Assembly (NCBI RefSeq): GCF_000350225.1
Contig: NW_005179283.1
Coordinates: forward strand, 124,001-188,000
DNA: 64,000 nt
Origin: Chondrus crispus
Lineage: Eukaryota > Rhodophyta > Florideophyceae > Gigartinales > Gigartinaceae
Direction of reading: 5' to 3'
How positions within the stretch are numbered: the stretch's first letter is position 1; the number at the start of each line of letters is the position of its first letter. Below, piece by piece: positions 40,242 through 51,495 of this stretch. Made by a program: the position numbers and the translations under genes. The notes beneath the pieces were generated by a model. It saw only the letters and a list, made by a program, of their open reading frames with translations, was not told the origin of the DNA and did no database searches.

Positions 40242-42290
40242 CTAGTAGTACTCGCGGCGGAGCGCGTAGTACATGCGGTTCTGCCCCGGATGCCCGGCGA
40301 TGGCCGGGTTATGGCACAGCGGCAGCAACCGGGCGCGTAGAGTCCGAGGGACCACCCCCTGTACGATATCAGGGTCGAAGGGGTGTCTCCGTTTGAGCAC
40401 CCTCTGGTGGTCCTCGAAGAACGCGGAGTCCCGGGACTCTGACTGTCGTGCCAATACTGTTTGGCAGAAGTCATCCACGCGTTGTTCCTCGGCTATCTCC
40501 TCTATCGTAAGAGGGGCCGGCAGGTCGTCCTGCGGAGGGGCGACCTGGGAACCGGACGTATCGGCTTCGAAGTTTTGGGCGCAATCGAGGTCCACGGCGT
40601 CGAACTCCTCATTCTCTGCCCAGAAGGCGTCGGGTTCTTCTAGAGCAGGGGCTTCGTCGTCGCCCCTCGGCTCGTCGCGCGCTTGGGCGCGCAAGTTCCT
40701 TCGGGATTTCGTTCGGTTCCTTGTGGTCACGAAGACGTGGTCGGCCTCGTGGTCGCAGCTCGCGGTGCATACGTGGTCCGCGAGCTCATCCGAGACATCA
40801 CGAACGGTCGTGCCCGTGTCGTCGGTGGGGATGTCGTCGTCCACCTCGACAGCCAGGCGAGGGTCGTCGGCGACCCTCGGTGATACGAGGCGTGACAGGG
40901 CGTCGGGGACTTGGTGCACGCGCCCGGGGCGGTACTGAATGGTGAAATCGTATTCAGCCAGACGTAGCCGCCACCGGGTGAGTCTTCCGGAGCTCTCGGT
41001 CAGGGACATGAGCCATCTCAGCGCGTCGTGATCCGTTCGGACGGTGAACTTCGTGCCCTCGACGTACGGACGTAGTGTGCAGACGGCCCACACTACAGCG
41101 AAGCACTCGCGTGCCGTAGCGCTGTAGTTGCGTTCGCTGTCGTTTAACGAATACGACCAATATCCGACGGGACGCCAGTCGTTGGCTTCGTCGTGTTCTT
41201 GGAGCAGCGTACACCCGAGTTGGTACGCACTTGCATCGGTATCGATCATGTACGGCCGACCATACCGCGAAAGCGCAAGTATCGGCGGAGCGATCATCCT
41301 TGCCTTGAGGTCCTCGAACGCTTGAAGCTGGGCCTCCGTCGGATTATCGAAGTCGGGGTCGGCGTCCTTGCGGGTCATGTCTGTTAGTGGTCGAGCTATC
41401 TTTGCAAAACCCTTGACGAAACGGCGGTAGACTTTGCACGCCCCGAGGAACGAGCGCACCTGCGTAAGCGTCCTCGGGAACGTGAACGTCTTGAAGGCGT
41501 CGGCCGCCGTGTCGGCCACGCTGAGCTTACCTGGGGATATCACGTGCCCCAGGTAATGCACCTTTGGACGGAAGAAGCTGCACTTCTTGAGCTTCAGGGA
41601 TATACCGGCGGTCCTCAACAAGCTCAAGACAATGTAGAGGTGTTCGGCGTGCTCCTCGTGCGTTCGGGAAAAAACTATGACGTCTTCGAGGTATACGAGA
41701 CATATCTGCCATCTTACGCTGGACAAGATGATGTCCAATGCACGTTGGAAGGTGGCCGGTGCCTCTTTCAGTCCGAACGGCATACGCAAATGGCGGAACG
41801 TACCCATATGCGTGGTGAGTGTGGTCTTATCCCGGTCCTGCGGCGCGACCAGGATTTGCCAGTAGCCTGAATTGCAGTCGAGCGTAGTGAAGACGGCTGC
41901 ATTGCCTAACGAATCGATGCAGTCGTCCATCCGGGGCAGTGGATACCAATCCGCTGCCGTCTTTGCGTTGAGACGTCGGTAGTCAACGCAAAACCGAAGA
42001 GAGCCGTCTTACTTCGGGACGAGCACCACCGGCGAAGCCCACTCGGTGCTCGCGGGTTCGATAACTCCGGCGTTCAACATTTTGTTGACTTCTTTAGCAA
42101 CCATCTCACGCATGGGGGGCCCCTTTTGGTAGGGCATAGAACGAATCGGTTTCGTCCCCGCCTCGAGTGGTATGCGGTGCCCCGTTGCTCGTATCGTACC
42201 GAGCGCACCGCTCCACAGACTCGAATGCTTACGGAGCATGTCGAGTACCCGTGCGCGGAGCTTGTCATCGTCGATGTATGACAAGTCCAA
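40242..42290 (-). pseudogene. Gypsy reverse transcriptase and RNase H (copy 2)
   Basis: RT starts at 42290 (GVIEPASTEWASPVVLVPK), where TAA at 42009-42011 replaces the Lys of the usual VPKKDGS. The following frame to 40242 has motif A (FTTLDCNSGYWQI), FGLKEAPATFQRAL and motif C LVYLEDVIVFS, in which the first catalytic Asp of YxDD has become Glu. It continues with the connection domain and RNase H (YMIDTDASAYQLG, SATARECFAVVWA, VRTDHDALRW, DALSR). An acidic linker and the integrase zinc module (HNPAIAGHPG) follow. The stop and the YLED change argue for a dead copy. Confidence 0.9.
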
Positions 42291-42350
42291 TTCTTTTTCC
42301 TAATTCGTCGGCGAATTTTCCGGAGCCTTATTTGTGACTCGCGCGATGCC

Positions 42351-43631
42351 TTACGTGGATGATGGGCACCCCGCCGGCTGATCGCCGGGGCCGGCGTGAC
42401 TTCCCTCGGCGGTCTTATTTTCCGGGGAGCTTGTTCGGCCAGCTCCCCCTCTCTCGGCTTGCACGTCCAAGTCGGTGAGATGCAGCGCGTGTGCGACCTC
42501 CGCCCCGACTCGGCGCTCGGGCCTCAGGATCGCCAGCGGATTGCGCTTCGCGTAACCGACGACGGTGCGCTTCGGAAGCTGCCTCGCTTGGCGCGAGAAA
42601 TTCGCCACGATCACATCGAAGGTCTGGTTTGGTAAGACCTCAGCTACACCGTTTGTGAGCCTCACTCCGTGTCGACGTTGGAGTGACGGCTTGGGTTTCA
42701 AAAAAACGAGGCCGCTCCTCGCCGTAGTGACGCGTATCCGTGCTTGCGACATCGCAGGGATCGTGACCCATCGGACGACACGGATTGGCTGAGGGGCTTC
42801 TTCGCGTACGTCGGCCTGACTTGACTGGCGACCGTGGCGCCGGGTTGGGGGAGACGGCTCCCCCTTCCCATCGACAATGGCAACGGAGCCACCTTGTCGG
42901 AGCTCGAGCCTCTGCGCATCGATGTCGATACTTCGAACGTGCGCATCGATGAACGCTGGGGCCAGGAGGACGGGCACCGCGAGCTGGTCGGCGACCACAA
43001 ACGGAATGCGGAACGTCGTGTTCCGCAGTCGGATGACCAGCTGCACGACCGCAGTCAGCTTGAGCGGGTTACTGTTCGCGCCTGCCAACCGTGGCAGGCG
43101 TGCGTCGCGTACAACGTAGCGCGTACAATCGGGAGGAAGGTCGGCCTTCCTCACCAAGTTATACCCCGAGCAGTTATCGACTGCAACGGTATGAGGCTTG
43201 AACGCGATCGCCTCGGTTGCGATCGAGCCGAGGACGTTGTATATCTTCGATGTCATCAAGCAGATGACACCGTCGACTACCTTCGGTGACGACGGCTCGG
43301 CCAGGTCGTTCGGCTTGGGCCGCCAGCGTCGGTTCGGGCTTCTCTTCCGTGGTGTTCTGCCTCGGTCGCGGGGCGTTCGTCGGTCGGTGACGTCTTCGCG
43401 GCAAGTCGCGTCCGTACGCGACTTGATTTCTTCTGGCGGCCCCGGACCCCCTTGGGTCGGGCCGCCGGTGCGTTCGAAGCGCTTCTTGTCAGGCACGTGG
43501 CTCACGGCGGCCACGGTGCCTTCGTCTAGGCGTGCCGGGCTCTCAGTGGCCTCGGTGCCTTTGTCCTCCCGCACCTGACTTACGGAAGTCTCGGTGCGCT
43601 CGTGCGGAGTCGAGGGGAATATTATCGGCAA
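42351..43631 (-). CDS. Gypsy protease region (copy 2, 426 aa)
   Basis: Between the zinc knuckle ORF and RT, where aspartic protease belongs. The candidate active site is TVAVDNCSGYNLV, i.e. D-N-C-S-G instead of D-S/T-G-A. The expected second half, a hydrophobic run ending in a family-like ..APAFIDAHVRSIDID, is present. The flanks are charged and low-complexity (residues 1-110 and 380-426). The domain call rests on position plus this pattern. If real, the active site is atypical. No stop interrupts it. Confidence 0.5.
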   Translation of the reverse strand: MPIIFPSTPHERTETSVSQVREDKGTEATESPARLDEGTVAAVSHVPDKKRFERTGGPTQGGPGPPEEIKSRTDATCREDVTDRRTPRDRGRTPRKRSPNRRWRPKPNDLAEPSSPKVVDGVICLMTSKIYNVLGSIATEAIAFKPHTVAVDNCSGYNLVRKADLPPDCTRYVVRDARLPRLAGANSNPLKLTAVVQLVIRLRNTTFRIPFVVADQLAVPVLLAPAFIDAHVRSIDIDAQRLELRQGGSVAIVDGKGEPSPPTRRHGRQSSQADVREEAPQPIRVVRWVTIPAMSQARIRVTTARSGLVFLKPKPSLQRRHGVRLTNGVAEVLPNQTFDVIVANFSRQARQLPKRTVVGYAKRNPLAILRPERRVGAEVAHALHLTDLDVQAERGGAGRTSSPENKTAEGSHAGPGDQPAGCPSST

Positions 43632-43841
43632 ACATTCCCCTCCTCCGCCGGAGTTGAATCGTAACGGGTCTAGGTTGGTGTGACAAGACGGCTCACGCGA
43701 CCGTGCGAACGTAACCGTCTTTACGGGGTTTCGAACTACCCGAGCTGTCGGAGCTACCCGCCCTGCTATCGTTAGCTAGCGCGTCAACGGGTCCCTGGCC
43801 GTAGTGGTGCGCGTCGTTCCTCCACCCTGGCTGGGCATCCT

Positions 43842-44456
43842 CTACGAAGTAACTGGATGCTTTGCCCCCTTGAATTGCAACGTCCGGCCGTTGCAATATT
43901 TGAGGGGCGGCGAGAACCGGTTCTCCTCCGCCTCCTTCCGTGGGCTGGGAGTTCGGATCCCCAACTCAATCTTGGAGATACATGATGGTGTTCTGTACCC
44001 CTTGGGGCAGCTGGGCACGGCCCCGGTCGCCTCTTCCATCTCGACGGGGATATCGCGTATCCATCCGACGAGGATCACGACGATCCCTTTGATCGGTTCC
44101 CGGGTGTCGATACCCGCCTTCGCGAGGGGCGAAACGGACGCCCCCACCCGATCGGTTCGGGTCTCCTCGCCGCGGGCCTCGCTCTTCCCGCGTAGACTGC
44201 TGGATGAGATTGCGCATCCCGGGCGCGTCTCCATCTGATAGCGGTAGTTTCTGTACGCTGTAAACTGACATTGTTCAGGCGACAGGAACGGGCACGCGTA
44301 CATCGCGTGGCCATACGTCCGGCACAGCCAACAAACGTACGCGCTGCCATCGGTCGACGCGAACGTCGCCGCGTGGCGTGCCTCTTCGTCGGTGAGTCTA
44401 GGCACGTTAGGCAGCCAGCGGTCTCCTTCTCGACTGGAGATATCCAGCTCCGCCAT
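43842..44456 (-). CDS. Gag nucleocapsid ORF with zinc knuckle (copy 2)
   Basis: CWLCRTYGHAMYACPF gives C-x2-C-x4-H-x4-C, the retroviral-type CCHC knuckle that binds RNA. It follows the capsid ORF in another frame (the capsid stops at 44547), so gag is split by a frame change that could be decay. The rest is Arg/Glu-rich. Confidence 0.7.
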   Translation of the reverse strand: MAELDISSREGDRWLPNVPRLTDEEARHAATFASTDGSAYVCWLCRTYGHAMYACPFLSPEQCQFTAYRNYRYQMETRPGCAISSSSLRGKSEARGEETRTDRVGASVSPLAKAGIDTREPIKGIVVILVGWIRDIPVEMEEATGAVPSCPKGYRTPSCISKIELGIRTPSPRKEAEENRFSPPLKYCNGRTLQFKGAKHPVTS

Positions 44457-44546
44457 GTTATGGCTCGGACCACTCGTGGCCTTCGGCGTGTGTGAAAACG
44501 CCGTTGCGAAGCTTGCGGTCGAACCGGTGGAAGCTGGCGTAGGAGG

Positions 44547-45911
44547 TCAGCCTTCTGCGCGTTCGATGCCTTGCGTAATGAGGACAGGGTCGGCCTGCCA
44601 CTCAATTTCTCCAATGTGGAGGGCGGTCGCCGGCGAACTTGTTCCGTGCGACCTTACAGTTCGGCCTCCCTTCGCTGCCGGCTTCGGGTCCGGCAGCGGC
44701 AACCCGCTACGAGCGCGGTAGGTTGTTCCTTCAGCCGTTGCGATACGGCGAATCGTTGAGAGTTCGGTCTTCTGTTGTCCGGGCAACCTTTGCATCGTCT
44801 CTGCCACTGCGGCCCGGGTCGCAGTGGACAACCCGCGCACGAAGCAATGCGCGAGGGCTTGTTCTGAGAACACGGCCGTGCATCGGAACGCGGCGGATTC
44901 CAGCGGGTCGGCGATCGTGTTCTCCGTTTCGTGAGGAAGCTGTCGCGCCGACACGACAGCATCAAACGCTTCCCCTAAGACGTCGTCGGTTAGGTAGCGT
45001 TTGATAAATTGGTTGACGAGACCAGGCCAGCTCGTGTCGTCGTGGAGCTGGTCGGCGCGGAGGCCGCGCATGGTGTAACTCGTATGCAACCGCTCCGCGT
45101 CTCGCTCGAGGAAGTGAGCGAAGACACGGACTGCTACACCTTCGGTCAGGTGCTGGTCATTGAAGGTTATCCGGATATCCTTCAGGAACGGGAGCAACTG
45201 AATCGCATCAGTACCGTCGAAGCTCTTCATCGTGGGGCGGAGCCCACGGCAGCGTTGGACGTACTTGGTGATTCGTCCCGCGTCACCCGAGATAACGAGC
45301 CTCGAGGTGTTGTCCAACCGATACATCCGGTAGTTCGCGACGGCGCTGAACTTCTGTATCATGGTGTGGACGGGCTCGACCCCGGGTTCGGCGGGACCCA
45401 ACGTTCCGAACGGAGTGACGGGCAGTGTTCGGACATCGACGGGGCCGGGATGCGCGGTAAGATCCGCCGACTGGTAGCCGCCCCAGCGAGGATCGAAGGG
45501 GAGAATCGGTTCCCCTGATCTGCAGGCGACTCCTCCACGGCCCTGGTCGAGTTGGGTCGGTATCCGTCGTGACTGCCGCATGCTTCCGGGGACATGCGGC
45601 AGGGCTTGAGTCTCGGACGCGAAGTTCGCGTCCGCCGTCGGCTTGATGTCCTCCGCCGTCCGGCTGGTGACGGCACCAGCCGTGGGCCACTCTTGCGATC
45701 CGGACGCGACCGGAGGAACAGTGGCACCGGGTCTACTCGAGGAGGCTCCGGGCGGCCTCTCGGCCGAGGTCTGTTCCCATCTCACGGGCACGGCGGCGCG
45801 TTGAGTTAAGTTCCGCCGCCATGTGCGCGAACGCTCCCATCTGTTCGGCAGATGGGAAGGGTTGCGGGTCTCGTCGAACCCCGGAGTTTGCACTCGTGGG
45901 TCGACCCGCAA
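44547..45911 (-). CDS. Gypsy gag capsid (copy 2, 454 aa)
   Basis: An Arg/Pro-rich N-terminal half is followed by a capsid-like helical domain (about residues 225-400) with FDGTDAIQLLPFLKDIRITF, AVRVFAHFLERDAERLH, SWPGLVNQFIKRYLTD and ALAHCFVRGLS, the usual retrotransposon gag layout. It overlaps the gag N-terminal ORF (45733-46314) in another frame. Confidence 0.75.
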   Translation of the reverse strand: MRVDPRVQTPGFDETRNPSHLPNRWERSRTWRRNLTQRAAVPVRWEQTSAERPPGASSSRPGATVPPVASGSQEWPTAGAVTSRTAEDIKPTADANFASETQALPHVPGSMRQSRRIPTQLDQGRGGVACRSGEPILPFDPRWGGYQSADLTAHPGPVDVRTLPVTPFGTLGPAEPGVEPVHTMIQKFSAVANYRMYRLDNTSRLVISGDAGRITKYVQRCRGLRPTMKSFDGTDAIQLLPFLKDIRITFNDQHLTEGVAVRVFAHFLERDAERLHTSYTMRGLRADQLHDDTSWPGLVNQFIKRYLTDDVLGEAFDAVVSARQLPHETENTIADPLESAAFRCTAVFSEQALAHCFVRGLSTATRAAVAETMQRLPGQQKTELSTIRRIATAEGTTYRARSGLPLPDPKPAAKGGRTVRSHGTSSPATALHIGEIEWQADPVLITQGIERAEG

Positions 45912-46314
45912 CCTCTACGGCGGGGGAATCAATGCGCGCGTCCTCGACCAGCGCCAATCGGGCGTGTAGCTGGTCGACGAGCGCGCGCAGGTTCTCCAAG
46001 GACTGAGTTACGCGCTCATACCTTACTTTGCGGAGGGAGCGCAACTCTACCATACAGCGGGCGTAGACCCTGTCGGAGACGTCGATACGGAGAGATGTCC
46101 GTACATCCTCGATGTACTCGGAGATGCGATCGTACATCGCGCGAGCGCTTCCTTCGGAGAGGTCGGGCGACGGTTCGCGGTCCCAAGAACCTGCGTCGCC
46201 GTGGCCCACTTGGACGCGTGGCGCGGCCTCTGGCACATCCGCCGGCTCGGATCGGACCGAGGTCGGGTACTCGGCGCTCATCTCAACGCGTACGGACGCG
46301 GAGGTAAAGGACAA
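45733..46314 (-). CDS. Gypsy gag N-terminal ORF (copy 2, 193 aa)
   Basis: Starts 45 bp inside the 5' LTR boundary. Acidic start, then a helical, probably coiled-coil stretch (about 55-120, VELRSLRKVRYERVTQSLEN). It overlaps the capsid ORF by 179 bp, so the original gag probably joined the two. Confidence 0.6.
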   Translation of the reverse strand: MSFTSASVRVEMSAEYPTSVRSEPADVPEAAPRVQVGHGDAGSWDREPSPDLSEGSARAMYDRISEYIEDVRTSLRIDVSDRVYARCMVELRSLRKVRYERVTQSLENLRALVDQLHARLALVEDARIDSPAVEVAGRPTSANSGVRRDPQPFPSAEQMGAFAHMAAELNSTRRRAREMGTDLGREAARSLLE

Positions 46315-46344
46315 CCTTCTCGCCGTGATCTTGAAGGTCTTCTA

Positions 46345-46358
46345 GGTCGGGAGACCAG
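46345..46358 (-). other. Primer-binding site (copy 2)
   Basis: On the minus strand the LTR ends GCGACA, followed after one base by TGGTCTCCCGACC, complementary to a tRNA 3' end ending in CCA. The tRNA identity was not determined. Confidence 0.6.
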
Positions 46359-46984
46359 TGTCGCATAAACACCCCACACCCGGCGGAGGAGATGTTCACG
46401 ATGTTCGGCGGAAGACTTCGGATCGGCGTACCGAGGGTCTTGAACCAACCAACGCCACCGGAAGCGAGCCGGTAGCGAGTGGTAGAGCGTGGTCGGCGGG
46501 GACGCGCGCGTAGGCGAGTGGATCGACGCCTCGACGCCCCGGGGCAGTACCGGTTGACGATCCGGTACTGACGGGCGGAGGCGGATCGCAGCTCGCCGCG
46601 GTGTCGCGCGCGTCCACTACCCGCTCGGTGGTAACTACTCGCGGAACGGCGGTGTGAGTAGAGTGAGCTGGGTGGCCGACCGTCGGTGGAGGGTTGCCTG
46701 TCCTGGTCCCCCCCGCTGGCGGTCGCTCCGTATATTTATTGTACAAGTTAATTAACCGTCTACAGTACAGTACGGGCTGTACTGTAGACAGTGCGGGCCG
46801 GCTCGCACTGTAACGCTGTCAGCCGTCGGGGCTGACAGCACACGTGTGCTACACGTGGGGTATACGTGTTAGTGCGCGCGCGCTGTAAGGTATGCGCGCG
46901 CGCACGCTGTAAGGTCCGTACCTTACAGAGTTAGATCTAATTCTAAACCTAATGTATAGTACAGTAGCCGGCGGTTATGCTACA
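46359..46984 (-). repeat. Gypsy chromovirus 5' LTR (copy 2)
   Basis: TG...CA ends (TGTCGCATAAAC and TTATGCTACA) and close similarity to 11983-12622. Contains the same palindrome around CAGTGCGGGCCGGC and ACACGTGTGCTACACGTG words. Confidence 0.85.
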
Positions 46985-47013
46985 AAAAGCCCCAGGGGCG
47001 GTTATACTGCAAT
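46985..47013 (-). repeat. LTR-end remnant next to the 5' LTR
   Basis: AAAAGCCCCAGGGGCGGTTA (plus TACTGCA) resembles the right end of the solo LTR at 53212-53238. It is not present beside the copy 1 LTR, so it is probably a scrap of a related LTR into which copy 2 inserted. Confidence 0.5.
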
Positions 47014-47429
47014 ATCGTCCAGGGCGGCCCTTAAGTATTCTCTCCTCCATTAGAAGAGCTCTCTACATTTTTCTATCCCTGTCTTCCACGCCTACTTCCC
47101 CTCCGGCCCTGTCACTCCCTGCCCCGACCGGCACTGCCGAGCGTGGCTACCCTTTCCTTTTGCCAGACGCCGGTGGCATCGAGTACGCCCCCCTGTCCGT
47201 CAGTCCCGTAGAAATTCGGCGCTTTCGGTTCATTCCTGGTGCGCGCGCATTCAGCCCTCGGTTTGAAGTCCTTCGGTACACGTTGCCAAGTTCTTTCCCT
47301 CAACAGTGCAGTATGTTTCGGTGCAACCAGAAGCTGTCCAGGGCATCTGTGTGTCCGGTTCGGGACAATACGTGAAACGAAACTGCTGGTAACAAGCATG
47401 CAAAAAGAACAGTCACCCAAAACTGCCTC

Positions 47430-47940
47430 CCATGGGGTCTGTTGGAGAAAAATGCTGCACTCTTTCACGAAGAAGTCGGCCAAGCAGCATTGTTTCATTT
47501 GCGACTCTGTGCGTAGTACGTTTCAGCATCTTCGGGCGTGTACTGCGTGCATCAAGGGACGCTTTACTTGCAAGTACGTTGTGCAGAGAGTCCTTCAAAC
47601 CTGGGCATTCTGCTTGAATGAGATCGAAAGTATGTACTTTGAGCGCTCCACATATGCTGAAAATTAGAGAGCGGTTGTTGCGAGCATGGCTGTGCTTCAA
47701 TATATCTGAACCAGACTGGAGGAAAGTCCAGCACATTCTTCCAATTCCGTCAACCCGAGACCGTGCAAAATTTCCTTAGCGAGGGGACACTGGCCTCGCT
47801 TCTCCACATGAAAGAAGCCCGGGAAGGGAATTAGCCGCTCGTGAACTTTGAGTTCGCCGTATTCTGCATCGCTTCCAGAATTTCGCAGACCTTCCAAGTA
47901 GGACTTACGCCAAATGCTGGCAATCATCTCCTAAGTAGGT
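47430..47940 (-). pseudogene. Unidentified, transposon-like protein fragment
   Basis: The first frame gives ERLIPFPGFFHVEKRGQCPL and KEILHGLGL. After a frame change it continues CWTFLQSGSDILKHSHARNN and SIWRK-type helices. A P-G-x-F-H-x-E/x-K loop of this sort occurs in some large eukaryotic transposase-like proteins, which is a loose resemblance only. Confidence 0.3.
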
Positions 47941-47949
47941 TGTTCTCCG

Positions 47950-50900
47950 TTTACAATATTGTTCCGCGGTCTTCCTTCTTTGCCTGGGCGAAGGAACTGT
48001 TTAAGCAATGCGAGCTTTCCATGTATGGTCAATATATCAGCAGCACTCATGCGACGTATCTAAACGAATAAAACGTTCTGTTCATATAGAAAGTCACTTT
48101 ATAGGTCTGCGCCACCGTGTTGCTTGTAACAGGACAGCAGTAATGATTTGAAGTTCAAACTCTGATGTTTCTAAAGTATCATCCAGCCCGCATGAGAACA
48201 AACAAACCATGCTTGCGCCTCTTATTCGACGACTCATGACGAGCCGCTTCTATATTGGAAATTATAGTATGATTGTAATGTTAATGGCAAAAATGAGATT
48301 GAGAAAGGCTTACAAGGATGAAACGGTCACTGATGACCATAATACCTCAGTACTGGGCGAGATTATGGCAAAAAGCCTCTCAAGCAGATTACTCATATAG
48401 AAAAACTTCAAACCACTGAATATTTGACTTTAAACCGCTTGCACTGCTGCCATGCTTGAAATGTAAATGTGTATGTTCCCATTACCCTTCGTTGAGAGCA
48501 TATAAAGCATTCATGAGGCATGAATTGACCGTTGGGGGATACATGAAATTTAGAGGACTTTAAGGCCAAATTTGGACTGCTCTTGTTTTTCTGCTGTCGC
48601 AAAATACAGGTCATCCAAGTTTTGTTGAACGGAAATTGGTACGCGATACGAAGGGGCCTGTAAATTTGCCTTGGAATGGGTTTGACAAAAGGGTCGCGTA
48701 CACCAGAAATATTTTTAGCAACTGTTCTTGTAGCAAAAAACAGCAGCAGTTGATCTCTTCTTGTTGTTTTCACCACAGGCCTCGCAAGACCCATATTTTG
48801 AGATACTCCAGGGATCTCTTGTGAGAGTTTTCGTTGCGCGTTCCATTACCAAAACTGTAGCACGCGCTTAAGGTCGCTGAAGCCGGACCGGAAACCACCC
48901 AAGTCCCAAATGAATCGGATGTGGGAGAGAGGTCACATACGGTCGGTCGTGCACAGAAAGGGCATGTTTAAATTGGGAGAACAGAGAAAAGGCGGGAAAC
49001 CGTAAGAGAAACCGTACTGGTTTAGTTATATTTCGAGGTTAAATATGAGAAATTTAGCGTTTGGAGATAACGATTCTAGGCGCAACACTACAGGTTAGAG
49101 GGCAAATTCAAACGTGTTGTGCAATGATTGGATCTTTTCGCAGCCGTGACGGTCATCCAGTACGAGGGATGGTAGTGGTGGTGCTGTACGGATATACTGT
49201 GAGGGACGTCTCCGGTTCCCATCTCCTCAAGCCCCACATGACACTATCATGCCCTGGAGGAAGGGCGGGGGAAGAGAGGACTAAAGGGAGAAGGGATGGC
49301 GTCAGGAAGAATGCAGGAGAGTGGCAGTGGCGAGTAAATTCAGCTTGGGATGGGGGTGTTGGGGTTGTTCCCTGATCACAGAAAACAGTGTGTTCCCTGT
49401 GCACAGAGAACACCAAGTGCACTTGGAAAAATTACCAAAAACCCACGCTAGTGCACTAGGGGTGCTCTAACGGAGATGTGGAAATGACCGTGTTTGGGAT
49501 GGCGGAAGAGAGCCCTTCCACGTATGATGAGCTTCCACAATTTCCGAAAATTTCCATATTTTCCATACCTTGCGACTGTAAGCATGCTTTCATCCTGGCT
49601 CATTTGCAAAAAACGTCGGACTGCCGTACAGAGACCACAATTTGTGCATTTTTTGAGAACACCGTTCCAGAGTGGGAGAATAGGAGCAGTCACTGCAGAA
49701 AAACCGCCCCTCTGGCTTTTTCCAACCTGCATACGACAAGATACGGCACAGTCACAGTGAACGGGAAACGGAAAGTACCGATAGGCTATTAATATTTGTG
49801 GAGGGAATTATTGATACAAGTATAGTGTACTGTACAGGAATATGTATTCGCATTCCTATCATCCAGGTCTCGACATTTTCTCGAATGATGTGTCCAAGCT
49901 GTTCACTGCACAAGTACAGCCCGCCAGATACAGAAACCGCTCATTGCAGTCCATGCTGTAGTTAGTCCACAGTACATTCAATAATTCTATTAAGGTTTTC
50001 TTTCACTCATGTTTCTGTGACGTGCCCTTTTTTCGCTGTAGTCGTATTACTCTTGATGCAGGATACGCTCGAGCAATCCACCATACTGGTATTCCCATCA
50101 ACTGAAATGAAGGAAAGTAGTAGGTTCGGTATAATCGACCCCAAAGTTGACGGCCCATGTCTGACATGCTACGGTACCAATTTCCTCAATTCAGCGGAAT
50201 TGAGGTTGATTACGTTATACAAACTGGAATGTACTGAGAACGCATCTGCACATGCAATGCAGTATATATCCAAGTATCGTACAGCAGCTCTAACAGAATA
50301 AACTACAACATCTTCAACCTTCCCGACCTGTTCCCACCAGTTATTTCGTTCATGTTCATGCGTCATGCAACAGAGCGTGCTCAACAATTTCTTGGAAGCT
50401 TACCGTAATGACGGCTCGGTAATCTCCGAACAAGTACTTGTACAGTCATTGAACTAGCTGATCTTGACACGACCATCTAATACTAAAAATTTAAAACTTG
50501 GTTGATGCTTTCAAGGGATGTGCACATGCAGTTGTTTGTTGCATACAGTGGTGCGTCCTACACGTAAACAGTCTAGGGGATACTTTGCTGCATATTTGGT
50601 GTCAATTTTGCAAAAACGGGTGAGGTGGCTGTGGTACAATGGTGGGTTATCTTCGAAAATGAACCCTCCGACCTTGTCACTTTCACTGTAAACCGTGGCA
50701 TACAGCTTGCAAATATGTCAGATCGTGACGCTGAACTGACCCTTTCTTGACCGGTGTGACTCAGACATTCACTCAGGCATTTAGACAGACCTGAACCGCA
50801 CACGCCCTCACCTGAACCGCACACGTATGCGTATGATTGGATACAGTAGACACAGTAGATGCTCGATCGTCTGCACCCAGGACATAAGGATCCGCCACAC

Positions 50901-51180
50901 TCTACACGCCCAGCACTGCCCTCAAGCACTTATGAAGCCATCGGACTCAGCCTGATTGCAACTCCTTATCAAGGAGCGATAGGATTGTGCTTAAAGTGCT
51001 CCGTACGACACTGGGAAGAGCGCACCACCCGCCGTTCCTATCACAGCAAACTGGGTGTTATTATTTAGAATGTTGATGGTCTCCAAAATCTAGCAAAATC
51101 TTTGGGTTGTTTGCTCGCAGAGAGTTTTATCAGTCGGCGGTTGGATATCATGATATCATCTAGGGCAGCGGCCAGATCCA
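47950..51180. other. Mostly unrecognised, AT-richer DNA
   Basis: No protein family or RNA gene was recognised. The 128-aa frame at 48794-48408 (minus) has two Cys-x2-Cys-like pieces but no family. Small hairpins occur, for example CCTCAATTCAGCGGAATTGAGG-type pairing at 50184-50205. The word CACTAGGGGTGCTC lies at 49454-49467. Confidence 0.4.
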
Positions 51181-51191
51181 GACTATCAAAC

Positions 51192-51300
51192 GCGTTTTGT
51201 GAAACTTCACAAACAATTTCTACTATGTGAATGTTCACAAACGCATGGTGTTTTGTGAATCTTCACAAACCAGTTCTACTATGTGAATTTTCACCAAGGC
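51192..51300. repeat. Left array of GTGAA/TTCAC palindromes
   Basis: Four units, e.g. TTTTGTGAAACTTCACAAAC and TATGTGAATGTTCACAAAC, in two alternating spacings of about 50 bp with TTCTACTATGTGAAT in between. Each unit is a small inverted repeat. Confidence 0.8.
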
Positions 51301-51495
51301 CGGGCACTCGGTTGTCCGTCCGCATGCGCCCCGCCGTCATCGCCAAGGCCGCCCACCCCAACCAATTGGCCTGCACCTGTGCAGCATCACTTCTCCTCAA
51401 AATTATATCTCTCCTGTATACTATCTGCAGCGCACCGCGTGCATCCCACGCCAAGTTCTTTTCCCGCGTTCACCGTTTTGTGTGGAGAACAATCA

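Larger units (their letters stand above)
38335..46984 (-). mobile_element. Ty3/gypsy chromovirus copy 2, nearly full length
   Basis: Minus-strand order: 5' LTR (46984-46359), primer-binding site, gag, zinc knuckle, protease, RT, RNase H, integrase, chromodomain, and about 680 bp of the 3' region shared with copy 1. No 3' LTR is present: homology ends at 38335 in unrelated sequence. Several stops and indels interrupt pol. Against copy 1 there are single-base losses near 39700 and 39435. Confidence 0.9.

Noticed and set aside
40273..40938. 221-codon plus-strand frame inside gypsy copy 2
   Set aside because: Antisense shadow of the RNase H linker; the equivalent 183-codon frame in copy 1 (17941-18492) has the same origin.
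47950..51180. tRNA or rRNA genes
   Set aside because: No cloverleaf with A and B box pattern or rRNA core sequence was recognised by eye; a covariance-model search would be needed to exclude them fully.
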